NCBI GenBank assembly: GCA_963682025.1 | Contig: OY821518.1 | Coordinates: 35,976,059 to 36,040,058 of the forward strand | Source of the DNA: Cordilura impudica | Taxonomy: Eukaryota > Arthropoda > Insecta > Diptera > Scathophagidae | Length of the DNA stretch: 64,000 nucleotides | Direction of reading: 5' to 3' | Made by a program: the position numbers and the translations under genes | Part shown: positions 21,869-33,665 of the stretch, piece after piece | Position numbering within the stretch: position 1 is the first letter of the stretch | Layout: the number at the start of each line of letters is the position of its first letter | Notes under the pieces: generated by a model | What the model was told of the DNA's origin: nothing | The model's database searches: none | Seen by the model: only the letters and a program-made list of their open reading frames with translations

Positions 21869-23501
21869 TTACGTTGATTGGTGGCATTTTTCACATTTAG
21901 TTTGACTGACGCTATGCTTTGCACAAATGGGCTTTTTACACCTAACGCAAATTTGTCGTGTATTTCTTCGTTTAGAACAGTAGCACATATTACATTTGCC
22001 TTTTATTTTGATGCGGCCAGTTGCATCCCTTTCCGGAGTTAAGTCGGCTTCAAAATCATCAGCCTGGTCCGTAGCGGTAATTGGTTCACCTGAAAAGTAA
22101 AGCTTTATCACTTCCTTTACTTTTAAAATTTTTTTTTTTACCTAAAATGCATTCCATGGCTGATCTGATTGGAAATCTTCCAATGATTGTGGTACTTTCG
22201 ATCTTATCAATATTAAAGGACGACATAGGTCTTCACCAAGGCTCTCAAGGAAACGCTTCCGCTGCGATCGCATTACAGACTTTTCTCCATTATTTTCGTT
22301 ATATATTATGAATAAAGCAAGGACTGGCGTATCCAAAATATTAAAAAACAGTGCTAATGGCTAGCGTAATGTTGCTCATTTTGTGAAATACTGTGACAAC
22401 ATTTTGTCCATGGTGTCCATACCACCCTTAGTCCTGTTGTAATATGGAATTATTTTTGGTATTTTGTTTTTTTTTTACTGTGCCTACAACCGATAGTTTC
22501 CAAGTGTCCAGCACCTTAGCTAACGGCAATGTTGTAAAAAAATAATACATGGTGACATTTCTTCGAGTTTTTTGTACATGCAAACTACTAAATCTTTTAC
22601 AACACGTTCACCTTGGTTAGTGTCCCTTACATTGTTCACTTTTCCGGTGCATATTTGCCCCTGAAGAGGATAATACGAGTTTGAATAACACGCCCACCAG
22701 ATTTTGATACCATATTTAGCTGGCTTGAAAGGCATATACTACGTGAAACGTGTTCGACCCCGTAATCCGAATAATTGCTCGTCCACCGTAATTGATTCGT
22801 GTAGTCGATAATGCGATCTCAAGTTGGAATTTACCATCTCGAAGACGTCTCTGAAAGCCGCATCCTTGTCTTTTTGTTGTCGAGCCACTCTTGTAGCATG
22901 CCAGTTAAAGCGAAGGAATCGTAAAATTTCCGCAAAACTGTTACGCGACATGGTTGCATGATGCAGTGGATATGAATGTTTCTTCCAAAGATCTGCGGGG
23001 GGCTCCTGACAGGAATTTTGACATCCCATTATTAGCAAAATGCCCAAAACTGCCGGTAATTCCTCATTTGTAATTGGTATCCAAGTACGTTGTTGCTTAT
23101 CGATCTTTTCAGAATTCCATTTTTGTACACAGCCTCGGCTTATTTGTTTGAAAATTTTCGAATTAAATCTCTAATAGCAGCACTGAAAATGCAGTAGAAT
23201 GTATCAACCCTGGACATATTTTTTGTGGTTGGATGAGGGCCCACATAAAGTTTTTCGTGAATAATATTGATCAATCCTTCTTATACCATTTCACACTGTC
23301 GTTAGTCTCGTAATACGAATTATTTGCACACGACGACGTCGGGATTTCATTGTTCGACTCATCATATTCATCACACTCACTTTCATCGTTTACCTCAACT
23401 TCGCAAGGCTCTTGTTCCGCAGCAGAATCTTCAGCTTCTCCACCAGGCAAATAATCATCGTCTTCATCATCATCCCCAAACAAATTCTCAGTTTCATCCA
23501 A
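21869..23501 (-). pseudogene. piggyBac-like transposase pseudogene of PB1
   Basis: Read from 23501 downward: an acidic N-terminus (LFGDDDEDDDYLPGG), then LPAVLGILLIMG, ATMSRNSFAEILRFLRF, SITVDEQLFGLRGR (first catalytic Asp in VDEQL), KPAKYGIKIWWACYSNSYYP, PLAKVLDTWKLSVVGTVKK, GGMDTMDKMLSQYFTK (third catalytic Asp region), LALFIIYNENNGEK, and a Cys-rich C-terminal domain (CNMCYCSKRRNTRQICVRC). These match piggyBac order. A TAG interrupts RTRFT*YMPFKP at ~22740, other stops lie near 22350-22390, and several frame changes occur. The block before TTLPLAK no longer shows the second catalytic Asp. Non-functional. Confidence 0.85.
22090..22141 (-). other. Candidate 52-bp intron in the PB1 transposase
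   Basis: On the minus strand, GTAAAAAA begins at 22141 and a pyrimidine-rich TTTACTTTTCAG ends at 22090, joining the LCRPLI..PWNAF segment to GEPITATDQADDFEAD and the Cys-rich domain. The codon just before the donor is a TAG, which would need to be a later mutation. Length is typical for short dipteran introns. Confidence 0.45.
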
Positions 23502-23758
23502 ATCGAATTCAGCGTCAATTAATCGAAGAAATTATGCTTCTCTCTCTTCATGAGATAATCCTTGCCAAAATAAATTACAATACAAATAGCGTTAACAGAA
23601 AGATATTGTAAATTATTTTCACCACTCATATGGAAATATTGTGCGACCACTTGTCAACGTTTTCACATAACAACTAATTTGTAAATTATTATAACGAAAA
23701 TTTGCACCGCTATGCGTGCATATCATATATATATATATATATATCTGAATTACCGTTA

Positions 23759-23930
23759 GGGCCCTTTTACACGTTCAATATTATTGACCGCGATTCAATA
23801 TCATTGAACGTGTAGATTGCAGAATTATTGGACCGCGATCCATAGTAATGGATTGCACAATAGGAGGCCATTCTGCGATATGTATCGCAGTCCAAATATC
23901 ACAATATATATTGAAAGTGTAACATGGCCC
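23759..23930. mobile_element. 172-bp MITE nested in PB1
   Basis: Ends GGGCCCTTTTACACGTTCAA and TTGAAAGTGTAACATGGCCC form imperfect ~20-bp TIRs. The interior is rich in palindromic ATTGAACG/CGATTCAAT motifs. Flanks TTA (left) and TTG (right) suggest a degenerate 3-bp TTA target duplication, as in PIF/Harbinger (inference). Just to its left is a (TA)n run at 23725-23745. Confidence 0.6.
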
Positions 23931-24115
23931 TTGGAAACGGTATAGCAAAAATGAGTAACACATGAAGTTGTTATTTTTGTGATCTACTTTGCAACATTCT
24001 TCGCTTTATGTGACAATCCAGGCTTCATCGCCCATAAGCATATGCATAGAAGTGCAGGGTCACCCCGGTGGGTATTGGTAAACGACGTACATAAAAACCT
24101 TTGGTAAGGCGAAGG

Positions 24116-24574
24116 TAAAACAAAAGCCAAAACTTCTTTCCCATTCTTTATCCACATGATTACACTATTTTTATTAAAAATCTATAAGCTTTAGTAGAAC
24201 ACGAAAATTGTGCGTTGGTGTAAATATTGTCTATATACCTTTTAAAAGGCTATTTAAGAAATTCAAAATACAATGCGACATAGACCAGATTTGTTGAAAA
24301 GCTTTCAAATGGCTGAATGCAAAGGTTGTTTAATTTTATTTTTTTGTGAGTATTTTTGTTTTCATTCAGCTGTGTACATATAAGAAGCCGATTAGAGTTC
24401 GGCTCCCTGGAGCCGATATGTTCAGTGCTGCCTTAGACAAATTTTCAAAGCTCTCGCTGTAGTTTTACTCAATATACATATATGATATTAAAAATTCATA
24501 AACATAATTAAATGTTTTTATGACCATCGTTTTCCATAATTAAAAATAGCGTTTCACTATAAACGTTCTAGGGC
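24116..24574. other. Stretch without recognised gene
   Basis: Ordinary AT-rich sequence between PB1 and the mariner-like fragment. Confidence 0.4.
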
Positions 24575-24745
24575 ACTTCGATTTGTTTTTATTATTTGAA
24601 TTATTCACGGACATTTCTTCTGGTATAAAAATCAACAGCTATGAAAAGTGGCCAAGCAGATTTGTTTCATCGTCCATAATGCAACATTCATAGTTGTTTT
24701 GTGATACACTTTCACTTTTTGCGATTTCATTCATGACTCTTTAAT
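24575..24745 (-). pseudogene. mariner-family transposase fragment
   Basis: The minus strand encodes NEIAKSESVSQNNYECCIMDDETN followed by a frame with GHFS, a stop and LLIFIPEEMSVN (quoted in parts: SQNNYECCIMDDETN). The CxIMDDETY..xDF pattern marks the first catalytic-Asp block of a mariner-related group. Only ~50 codons remain, with a stop, and no TIRs are seen. HelB copy 4 lies 100 bp away. Confidence 0.4.
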
Positions 24746-24844
24746 ATAATTTTCTTCCGAAAGATTACAAGCAGTTGATTTTATGAACTTTTTTTTATAG
24801 TTTTTTTGTGAAATATTCGTATTTTAATGGTTAGACGTTCATTA

Positions 24845-25171
24845 TCTATAATATTAATAGGCTAGGCGATTTCTTATGCACGATGTTTTGTTCTATCGTC
24901 CCGATTTTGGCCAAACGTATATAAATTTGAAAGGTACTTCTTTTTAGCCGTTTTGCAGATTTACAGATTTTTAAAGTTGCTACTGACACATACATAAAAT
25001 TACACATATGCTATGTGTATTTTATTAAATTTGTTAATGTGTTTGTTAATGAGTTTTGTATCTTCATTCACAATAAAAATAAACCATAAAAGTGTTGGTT
25101 TGTGAATTGGCTAAGTTGAAAAAAGCTTCCTAGAAATTACAATCGAATTTCGAGCGCTGGAATCTGCTGGT
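24845..25171 (+). mobile_element. Non-autonomous Helitron HelB, copy 4
   Basis: A 327-bp copy from TCTATAATATTAATAGGC (after A at 24844) to the hairpin TCGAATTTCGA, GCGCTGGAATCTG and CTGG at 25168-25171 (before T). CTGG still fits CTRR. It holds the uninterrupted version of the region where F1-a sits in copy 1 (around CATAAAAGTGTTGGTTTGTG, 25086-25106). Confidence 0.8.
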
Positions 25172-25439
25172 AATTGTTAATATTCCTAAAGCCATTTTCC
25201 GGGAACTTTTGCCTCATAACTGGCCATTTTAAAAGCTCTTTTTGAATCACTTTTATAACATATATATTTTTTATTCATATGTGCAATACTTCGAATTTTT
25301 CATTGCGATTAAAATTTCAGTGGCATTAGACATGCAAATGGCAAAAAATTGCGCAACGGAAATGGTTTATTTTTAATTATCATTGGTTCAACTAGTTCTA
25401 ATGAATTGATAGGGATTCCTCCTAGAATAATTAATTACA
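25172..25439. other. Stretch without recognised gene
   Basis: AT-rich sequence. A TAGGGATTCC at ~25412 resembles the reversed end near 28965 and might be the other hAT end, but no target duplication is visible. Confidence 0.3.
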
Positions 25440-25565
25440 ATTCAGAAAAAAATAATTCTTTTAACACAATTTATGTAAGAATTTTGTTATGAATTTATAA
25501 AATATTCGCATAAAATAACGGAATTTTGTATAATTTTGGTTACACAAACCGAACAAGCTCACCCA
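25440..25565 (-). pseudogene. hAT-like transposase remnant, downstream part
   Basis: The minus strand leaving the D element reads KVGELVRFV, stop, PKLYK. With D removed, it follows directly on the ...TTDGTSII segment at 28590, in the same frame, as in hAT transposases where an TTDGAS(V/I)M block is followed by a KxGxLI-type segment. The rest is too decayed to read. Confidence 0.45.
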
Positions 25566-28500
25566 CTTTTTATACCCTCCACTCCAGTGTGCAGAGGGTA
25601 TATATAAGTTTGTCATTCCGTTTGTAATAATTAGAAAAAAAATTTTGGACCCCATAAAATATATATATTTGTGATCCTTATAACAACCGGAGTTGATATA
25701 GCGATGTCCGTCTGTCCGTCTGTCCGTCTGTGGAAATCACGATGACGGCATCACTCGGGCAGCTAGGGTATTCGTTGGCATAAAAAATGATTCAGTAACG
25801 TCCTGAAAAGTTTGCTATTTAAAATCGTCCAAATCGGTCGATTAGGGCCCGAGATTTGAATGAAGAACTAAAAAAAGTCTTGAAAAAATATAATTTTCTA
25901 TGTTCTTGTCACGATCACGCCTTCAATAGTGCAGCTACAGTGATCATTTTTAACGAGAATGATTCACCAAATTCATGGGAAGATTTCTGTTTCAAAATTC
26001 ATTGAAACCGGTGGAACAGGTCCAGGGAAATCTCTGAAAAATTAAAAAAAAAATGAAAAATATGATGTTTCTATATTGTTCTTGTTTTATTCTAAATGTT
26101 GTGTTGCTGTCATAGTTGGACTTGTTGTTTTTGTGGTCGTTGGGGTAATAATATAATAAAAACTAACCTTTTGTACATTTTTTTATTAACTCTGGTAGAA
26201 AAATTAAAAATTTGGATTGTTTTGGCATCACTAAAAAAATTTATTAGATCATTTCTGTCATTACCACGGGCCTGCCTGCAAAATTTCAGATCGAATGGCT
26301 CACGGGAAAGGGGTTAAAATCGATCTAAAATTTTTTCGACAAGCAGACACTACGAGTTAATATAAAGGGAGTAGAAATTCACCAACATCTAAAGCAAATA
26401 ATGCTAAAATACCTAGTTGTTAATAAAAAAAAACAATGTAAATTTAACAAAAAAATTTTATGTATAAATTTATTTAAAGAGAAAAACACAAAAATAACGT
26501 TTGATGTTGTATTTTTTGTGTGTAATATTTACAAAAACATATTAAATAATACAACTAATATACATATATTCTCTATATGTATATCCATAACAACTGCATG
26601 TTAGAAATAAATCGGTATATTATTTTATTAACATAAAATTCTGCAATATTTTGTTGTGGGGAAAATACATTACTTTTGCATTAACAGAGTGTCATTTCAT
26701 TTTGCTCAGCGTGACTATGCCGCAGTAGATGGCGCCACAATTTTCGTTCTAATTAGCTTTGCAATAGTTATTTATATTTTAACATGAATGTCAATATTTT
26801 CAACTAAATATTATACAGAACAATGTTAAGAGTATACACGGGCTGGTCTTTTATTTCATACGTTTTTTTCATCATTCTTTTACAAATATGAACATAAGTT
26901 TGTCATATTAACTTTCTGTTGTCTTTACAAAATAGGCTTACCGAGTTATCAATGAGTTTTTAGCTTTCAAAACAGTTCTACATAGTTATATAGAATTATT
27001 ATTCTGCTTTACCTACAAAATATCTGATTGCGATTACATCTAATTTTTAAAAATTGTTTATAATTACTAAAGCATTATTATTCACATAAATACAAAATTG
27101 CACTTTTTAAATTTTCCATTCAAATTTAAGAAAATATCAATTCTAAAAACTGGAATTAAAAATTTCCAATTATAAATTACAATTAATTGAATTTCAGAAA
27201 ATCATATCAAAACGTCGGAAATTATAATTTTAAATTTAGAAGACATCAATTGCATCTTTAATATATAAATTTTATTCGTTAAACACAAATTGAAATTCCA
27301 AAAAAAAAAAAAACACCAAATACCTATGTTTACATTTAAAAAATTTTCACATTTAAAAAAAATATTGACATTCAGGAGAAATTAATAGCGTTCAGTATCA
27401 GTATCAAAAACTTCTTTTAACGATAGTCGGATCGTTAAAAAAAGAAAATAGCAAAATTATCAGTAAAATTTTTAAGCGATATTCGCTATTGGTTAATTTA
27501 GCTGTTGTTGTTATCTAAACGACAACCATTTTTGTGTTGTTTATTCAATCGATAAAAACTTTTAGGTTGAAATGTCGTCATACATAAATAAAAATCATAA
27601 AATAGTGAAAATATTTTGCTTCTAATAAAAAACTTTTTTATATAAATAAAAAAAATTAAATAGCATATTCAATTCATTATTTCATTTTCAAATAAATAAA
27701 CAGAAATATTAGTAAAAAAAATAAAGATATTAAACATAAACATAAAATCATCTTGTCAAACACGAAGTAATTTGTTTTTTTCTATTCTTTTTTGTGTTTT
27801 TCGCTTATTTTCACAGAGATACCACTCGTTTACAATTTAAATAAATAGAAAAATAGATTTGTCGACTGTCGTTAAGATGTATGTACTTAATCCTTAGTGC
27901 AAACAACAATAGCCGTCGATATATTTTGCGATTGTCGGATCGTTGAAATTTACAGAATCGGACTACAGAAAACATTGATTTAAATTCAATGAATTTTAGA
28001 AAACCTCAAATGATATTTAAGAATTGCGAACACAAAAATTGTTACATAAATAAACGCAATTTGATGAGAATATTATTTTTTTATATATAAATTTTCACAA
28101 TTTTTTTTGGATGAATATTTGAAGTTTTCCAGAAAATAAAGATAACAAATTATTTTATTTAAAATGTTTGGGACATTTGGTTTTTTGCGTTTGGCATCCC
28201 TAATTTGATTATTTATTATTATCAAAAATTTATTCTCTATGTTTTCCAAATATGGCAATATTTTAATAAAAACGTTGAGAGAGCTTTTTTTTGGTTATTA
28301 TTTTGCTACTTCATCCGGCCTATATGGCCGCAATGAAGAAATATTTGGCCAGTTAAAAGAAACTATACAGCCATCTCCAATTAGCGTTAGCACGATTTAA
28401 TGCAAATAAATCCGAAATAATAGAAAAGACGAAAACCAACCCAAAGAATTTTCTGAAATAATTTGGTATTAAGTTTAACAAATTGTTTACTTTTTCCAAT

Positions 28501-28588
28501 ATTTTGTTTACATTTATTATCAATACTCAAACCGAGGTGGAGGGTATCAAAGATTCGGCACAGCCGAATTTAACACTCTCACTTGTTT
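25566..28588 (+). mobile_element. Family D element (F1-like architecture), expanded copy
   Basis: The 5' end TTTTTATACCCTCCACTCCA forms a hairpin with TGCAGAGGGTATA. A GTCCGTCTGTCCGTCTG tract lies at ~25707. The 3' end has GGTGGAGGGTATC, the inverse of the 5' subterminal repeat, then the hairpin ATTCGGCACAGCCGAAT, then CTCTCACTTGTTT. This matches F1 feature by feature with different sequence. A conserved segment (CTGCCTGCAAAATTTCAG...) ends near 26340. The ~2.1 kb from there to 28500 is AT-rich, has no match elsewhere in the window and may be a separate insertion. No coding region is recognised. Confidence 0.65.
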
Positions 28589-28975
28589 AATTATAGACGT
28601 GCCGTCCGTTGTCAGCGCAACAATGTCCGTGATTTTGAAATTTTTGATCAACTACTTCTATGCATTTATCTGCTGGCATAGACCCTGAAATGCGACCCAA
28701 CCCAGGTTTCAAAACGCTTTGCTGCAATTGTCACATATGTTTGTATAATGTCATTTCTGATTGGAGCGTAAACGCTCAAAACACATCTTTTTTTCTTTTT
28801 AACAAATTTATCTTATAGATAGTTTTGAGATGTATGTGCTTCCAATGCCGATTTTGTTATTTACATGCATTTATTGTTAAATAAAAAATTTTGCATACCG
28901 TATTTCGGTATGCAATTGAAGCCTGTAATACCAGTATTTCGGTATCGTTAATGCCGGTATTGGAATCCCTATGTG
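28589..28975 (-). pseudogene. hAT-like transposase remnant, upstream part
   Basis: The minus strand encodes GSMPADKCIEVVDQKFQ and, after a frame change, FKITDIVALTTDGTSII, a recognisable hAT block with its Asp in TTDG. The D element inserted directly after it. Toward 28970 the sequence TAGGGATTCCAATACCGGC (minus strand) looks like a hAT-type terminus, followed inward by ACCGAAATACTGG palindromes. Only a small part of the protein remains. Confidence 0.55.
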
Positions 28976-31079
28976 TAGGTGTATATAAAAAGTTACTATG
29001 CTATAATGTTAAGAATCGTAGTGCAAGACTCGTAAGATTTCTTCAAAGTTTATGTATCAAATAGTCCTTTTCGGCTTCTGGGGTCCACTCTATTGTATTT
29101 ACTCTGCAGAGTGGAATAAAATTCGGGTACCATAGAACCAAAATATATGGTGGGAGGTCTATCTATATGTTTAATTTAAGTACATCCGATGAAGTTGTAT
29201 ATTTTGTTTTTTTCTAGAATTACTAACTTGTTGAGTCTTTAGCTAACCTAGTTCTCGATAAAAAAAAAATAGATGACAGAAATTTATATAATATGCGACG
29301 GTCTCGCATATAAAATTAGAAAAATATGTTACCATTAGGTTGTGTTAAAACAATAAAGTTAAAAAACTTGAACGCAACATTGAAGGTGAAATGGTTTCGG
29401 TTGAAGCTAAAATGAAATTTGTCTCAAAAAACTATAATGATTTAAGATTACGGCAAATGAAAATTATTTTTTCAGAACTAATTTCCATAAACAGTTTCTT
29501 AGTTGTATCAATAGAGTAGCACCACTTTCAATTCTAATCCTTATTAGAACATTTAGTTATATCCATTGACATCAAATTTTCAAAATTATATCGCATTTCC
29601 AGGTATTTAAGTAGCTAAGAGTAATCTTATTGAATAGTTTTTTTAAAATATTTTTGAAGTATTGTCACGTTTCAAATGAGTAATGAGTTCATATTTATCT
29701 TTAAAAGATATTTACACATTGCATTAAATATATTGTATGAATGAATTTTGTTACTGTTTATTCACAAAAACATTTCTTTTTTTAAATATTCTGTACAACC
29801 CATAAAAATATTTAAATTGCATGACCTAAATATAGAAATAAAAACAAACAATTCCAAATTTGATGATACTTGCACAGCAAACACAAAAAAAAAAACAAGA
29901 TTTTTGGAAAACTGGCGCATACAATAGAGAAAAACAAAACAAGCATACAATTGGTAACTGGAAAGTGGCAATTTCATAAAATGCTTGACTTGATTCAAGT
30001 TAGTAATACAAACAACACCATGGAAATGCAGCAAAATTAGGTATTTGCTTCATATATTTTTATTTACATTGGCGCAACTAATACAGTCTGCAAATAAACA
30101 AGTATTTTTTTTTTTTTTTTTTTTTTTTGTGACAACATCAGTAAAATTTCCAACACAGTTCAAAATAATGTAAAAAAGAAGCTGTCACGGTCGTTTTTGA
30201 TCTCCAGATTAAAGGCCAAAGTAGTTGAATGAGTGAAAATCATGAAAATTAAGAATGTAATACATATTATGTGCTGTTTAACAGTCATGTTTGCCCCACA
30301 CGAATAAATTTTCAATATAATTCTTTAAATTTTATCAACAACAATCAATTTTGATAATTAGTATGCAGTGACAAAGATTTTACTGATTTCAAATGTAAAC
30401 TAATGTGATTCGTGTCATCTGTAGTAACATAAAAAAATATGCAAATATATAAAATCAAAAACGTTTAGATATTAAGGTTAAAAATAATCACCTTACATTT
30501 AAAAATCAAAACAAGAGACTTCTAAGAATATTTCTCAAGTAATATTTATACTAAAGCTTACAATTGTTAATGAACAATTGCAGTACCACATAATTAGTGT
30601 GCTTAACTATAAATGTTTTAATGTTGTGTAATTAACACCTTTTGAACAACAATCAATGTATACAACAACAATAATAATTACATGCATATAATTTACACAA
30701 CATTGATAATAAATGAAACAAGAATATCTCATATGCTTGAAATGATTCAGAAAAACATTCGCTCCTAGCCCTCAATATACAGTGATGACAAAATATATAT
30801 TTAAAACGCTTGAATGAGACAACATTATGTAAGAGATATCGCTGATTCTTACTAGAACTGTTAATAGTTTAATATATGTCGCCGTAAATCAAGGGATAAG
30901 TTGTACTTGACTAATTCACAAAACATAACAATATAATAGTTGTTGTCTTTAATCTAACCCGTACTTAAAAAGGGAAGTTCTCCGTTTATACACGATTATG
31001 GTCTTGATTCGGTTGTGAAAAAAAATGTTGTGTTCAATAGGTATTTTCTTGGACACAGTAGGACAGAGCACTTTTTATA
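28976..31079. other. 2.1-kb AT-rich stretch without recognised gene
   Basis: Non-repetitive AT-rich DNA with a poly-T run of ~24 at 30105-30128. Open frames of 60-90 codons are hydrophobic AT-driven strings without motifs. Probably intronic. Confidence 0.5.
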
Positions 31080-32340
31080 AAACGGTTTTTTTTCTAGGAA
31101 AGAAGTACTTCGAAAAGGGTACTTTCTAAGAAATGTGTGCCTTCTTTAAAAATTATTACTTTCTAAGAAATCGATACTTTCTAAGTATATGGTACTTTCT
31201 AGTTCTATCTAGGACTTGTACTTTTTATGAAGCTGGTACTTTCTACGAAGCGGGTACTTTCTATTAAGCGGGAACTTTCTAAGAAACAGGTATTCGCTAA
31301 GGTACAGATACTTTCAAAAAAATTTTTACTTTCTCCTTCAAAATTATTATTTTCTAAGAAATCGATACCTTCTAAGTACAGGTTACTCTCTAGCACACTA
31401 GTACTATCTAGGAAACTTGTACTTTTTAAGAAACTGGTAATTTCTAAGAAGCGGGTACTTTCTAAGAAACGGGTACTCTCTAAGAAACAGATACTTTCTA
31501 AGGTACAGATACAGAACAGATAAGAACAGTTAGTACTTCCTTGTTCAAAATTATTACTTTCTAAGAAATCGATACCTTCTAAGTATAGAGTACTTTCTAG
31601 AACACTAGTACTTTCTAGGAAACTTGTACTTTTTAAGAAACTGGTACTTTCTAAGAAGCGGGTACTTTCTAAGAAACGGGTACTCTCTAAGAAACGGGTA
31701 CTTTCTACGGTACAGATACTTTCTTAAAAAATTATTACTTTCTTCCTAAAAATTATTCCATTCTAAGAAATCGATAGCTTCTAAGTATAGGGTACTTTCT
31801 AGCACATGAGTACTTTCTAGGAAACTTCTACTTTTTAAGAAACTGGTATTTTCTATGAAGCGGGTACTTTCTAAGAAACAGATACACTTTAAGAAACGGG
31901 TACTTTCTAAGTTACAGATACTTTCTTAAAAAATTATTACTTTCCTCCTAAAAATTATTACTTTCTAAGAAATCGATACAATCTAAGTATAATGTACTTT
32001 CTAGCACATTACTACTTTCTAGGAAACTTGTACTTTTTAAGAAACTAGTTCTTTCTACTAAGCGGGTACTTTCTAAAAAAACGGGTACTCCCTAAGGAAC
32101 GGGTACTTTCTAAGGTACAGGTACTTTCTTAAAAAATTATTACTTTCCTCTTCAAAATTATTACTTCCTAAGAAATCGATACCTTCTAAGTATAGGGTAC
32201 TTTTTAGCATTAGTACTTTCTAGGAAACTTGTAATTTTTAAGAAACTCGTACTTTATACGAAGTGGTTACTTTCAAAAAACGGGTGCTCTCTAAGAAGCG
32301 GGTACTTTCTAAGGTACATATACTTTCTTACGAATATATA
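31080..32340. repeat. Array II: ~20-bp minisatellite with ~202-bp higher-order repeat
   Basis: The basic unit is close to ACTTTCTAAGAAACGGGT. Units differ in a fixed order that repeats: the landmark AATTATTACTTTCTAAGAAATCGATAC recurs at 31151, 31342, 31549, 31751, 31953 and 32156 (quoted in part: TTCTAAGAAATCGATAC), i.e. every ~191-207 bp. Each ~202-bp block holds about ten units with block-specific variants (TCGATAC, AGTATAGGG, CTAGCACA, AACTTGTA, GCGGGTA). Open frames here are SKK/LSKKR repeats and not genes. Confidence 0.85.
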
Positions 32341-33665
32341 TATATATACATTATGTCCTGTGCTTCCCATAAGGAACAAAGAACCGCAACAAAGCTTCAC
32401 CATCGAGGTCGATTTGATGATAGATTTTTGGTCTCTCTCCGGCTCATGGCACTTTGGTTGACTTTGCGGGGACCGTCCTATTCTTCGAGTACTGCCCTGG
32501 GGTTTTTCGTCGATAGCAGTTTTGGCAATATCACCTTGAGTTCTGCGCAGCGTGTGCCCAATCCAACGCCCTTTTCGGTTAAGGATCTCGGTTTGCGTAA
32601 GTCATTGGTCCGATTGCCGCCAGAGCTGCTCGTTGGATATGGTGTAAGGCTAAAATATTTTTAGGGTCCTACGAAGACAGCGGTTATCGAACATTTGGAT
32701 CGCGTTTAAATCGCGTGGTGTTGTGTTCCAAGTTTCAGAGGCGTAAAGGAACACCGATTTAATGCAGGACTTAAATATGCTTATCTTGGTGCATTTAGAA
32801 ATCATTGTAGATTTCCGTACAAGGCCAAGCATGCCGAATAACTGGTTAGCTTTTGAGAATCGATAATTTTCCTCATTACTAGAGCCGGATGCGTTAAAAT
32901 GCTGCCAAGATAGCAAAAAGATTTAACTTCTTTCAGCTCATCATCCTGTATCTTGAATTTTGAGCTGTTCAGGGTGTTGCAGCGCATTACTCTACTCTTG
33001 CCTATATTTATCTTTAAGCCGGCTTCAGATGCTTCGGTCTCGAGGGGCTTAAGGTTAGCTGCCACATAATGCTGACTGTGAGATAAAAGGCAGATATCGT
33101 CTGCGTATTTCAGGCTCTCGAGTTGCTGGTTGCGTTCCCCTCTTATATCTCTATTCACACGAGTAGCATTGTGCACTGAAACATCTAGAATGATGTTAAA
33201 CAGTAGGAATGATGTTAAAAGTGATCAGTATCCACGTCAAGGCTGTCGCTCAGTGCGATGTTATGGACTACGCCAAATTTAACATCCCTATACAGGGCTT
33301 AAAAAATTAATGTAGTAATTTTGGAAGGAATGCCCTTGCAAGCTGGAGCACTTCATTGCATTGTGGTTGAGGATGTTGAACACCTTTTCAAAGTCTACAA
33401 AGAGCATATAGAGGGGGGATTGCCCCTCGGCAGACTGTTCTGCAATTATCCGAAGAGTATTGATATGGTCAACGCATGACTTTTGTAGGCGACAACCAGC
33501 CTGCTCTGGTCTTAGGTCATTCATTATAGCACCTGATATTCTTCTGTTGATAACGTGGGCTATTATTTTATTTTCTGCACTGAGGATTGTAATACCTCTC
33601 CACTTTTTGCACTCGGTATGGTTGCCTTTGACGACGATACCTTCCTTTAGATGCGAATAGAGTTC
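32341..33665 (-). pseudogene. LINE (non-LTR retrotransposon) reverse transcriptase fragment, 5'-truncated
   Basis: Minus-strand frames give LRPEQAGCRLQKSCVDHINT, YMLFVDFEKVFNILNH (RT domain A, Asp in VDFEK), ESLKYADDICLLSHS (domain C, YADD catalytic motif), GLKINIGKSRVMR, FCYLGSILT, FLYASETWNTT and, near the 3' end, RWIGHTLRRTQG. This is the typical RT-to-tail order of a LINE. There are at least three frame breaks, a short deletion after domain A, and no endonuclease part. A (TA)n tail sits at ~32334-32349. It is inserted in array II, whose units resume on both sides. Confidence 0.85.

Larger units (their letters stand above)
21551..24115 (-). mobile_element. piggyBac-like element PB1, both TIRs present
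   Basis: The left end CCTTCGCCTTACC at 21551 follows TTAA; the right end GGTAAGGCGAAGG ends at 24115 before TAAA, one change from the TTAA duplication typical of piggyBac. Subterminal copies of ACCGATACCCACCGGGTGAC occur at ~21751 and, inverted, at ~24056-24080. The minus-strand transposase between them is broken (separate entry). A MITE is nested at 23759-23930, upstream of the coding region. Confidence 0.85.

Noticed and set aside
23324..23611. His-rich plus-strand frame of 95 codons
   Set aside because: It is the antisense shadow of the acidic N-terminus of the PB1 transposase.
31227..31523. 98-codon LSKKRVLSKK-type frame
   Set aside because: Translation of array II units; breaks wherever unit length changes.
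31140..32340. CRISPR-like regular spacing of ~202 bp
   Set aside because: The blocks are themselves made of ~20-bp tandem units with no unique spacers, and the genome is eukaryotic.
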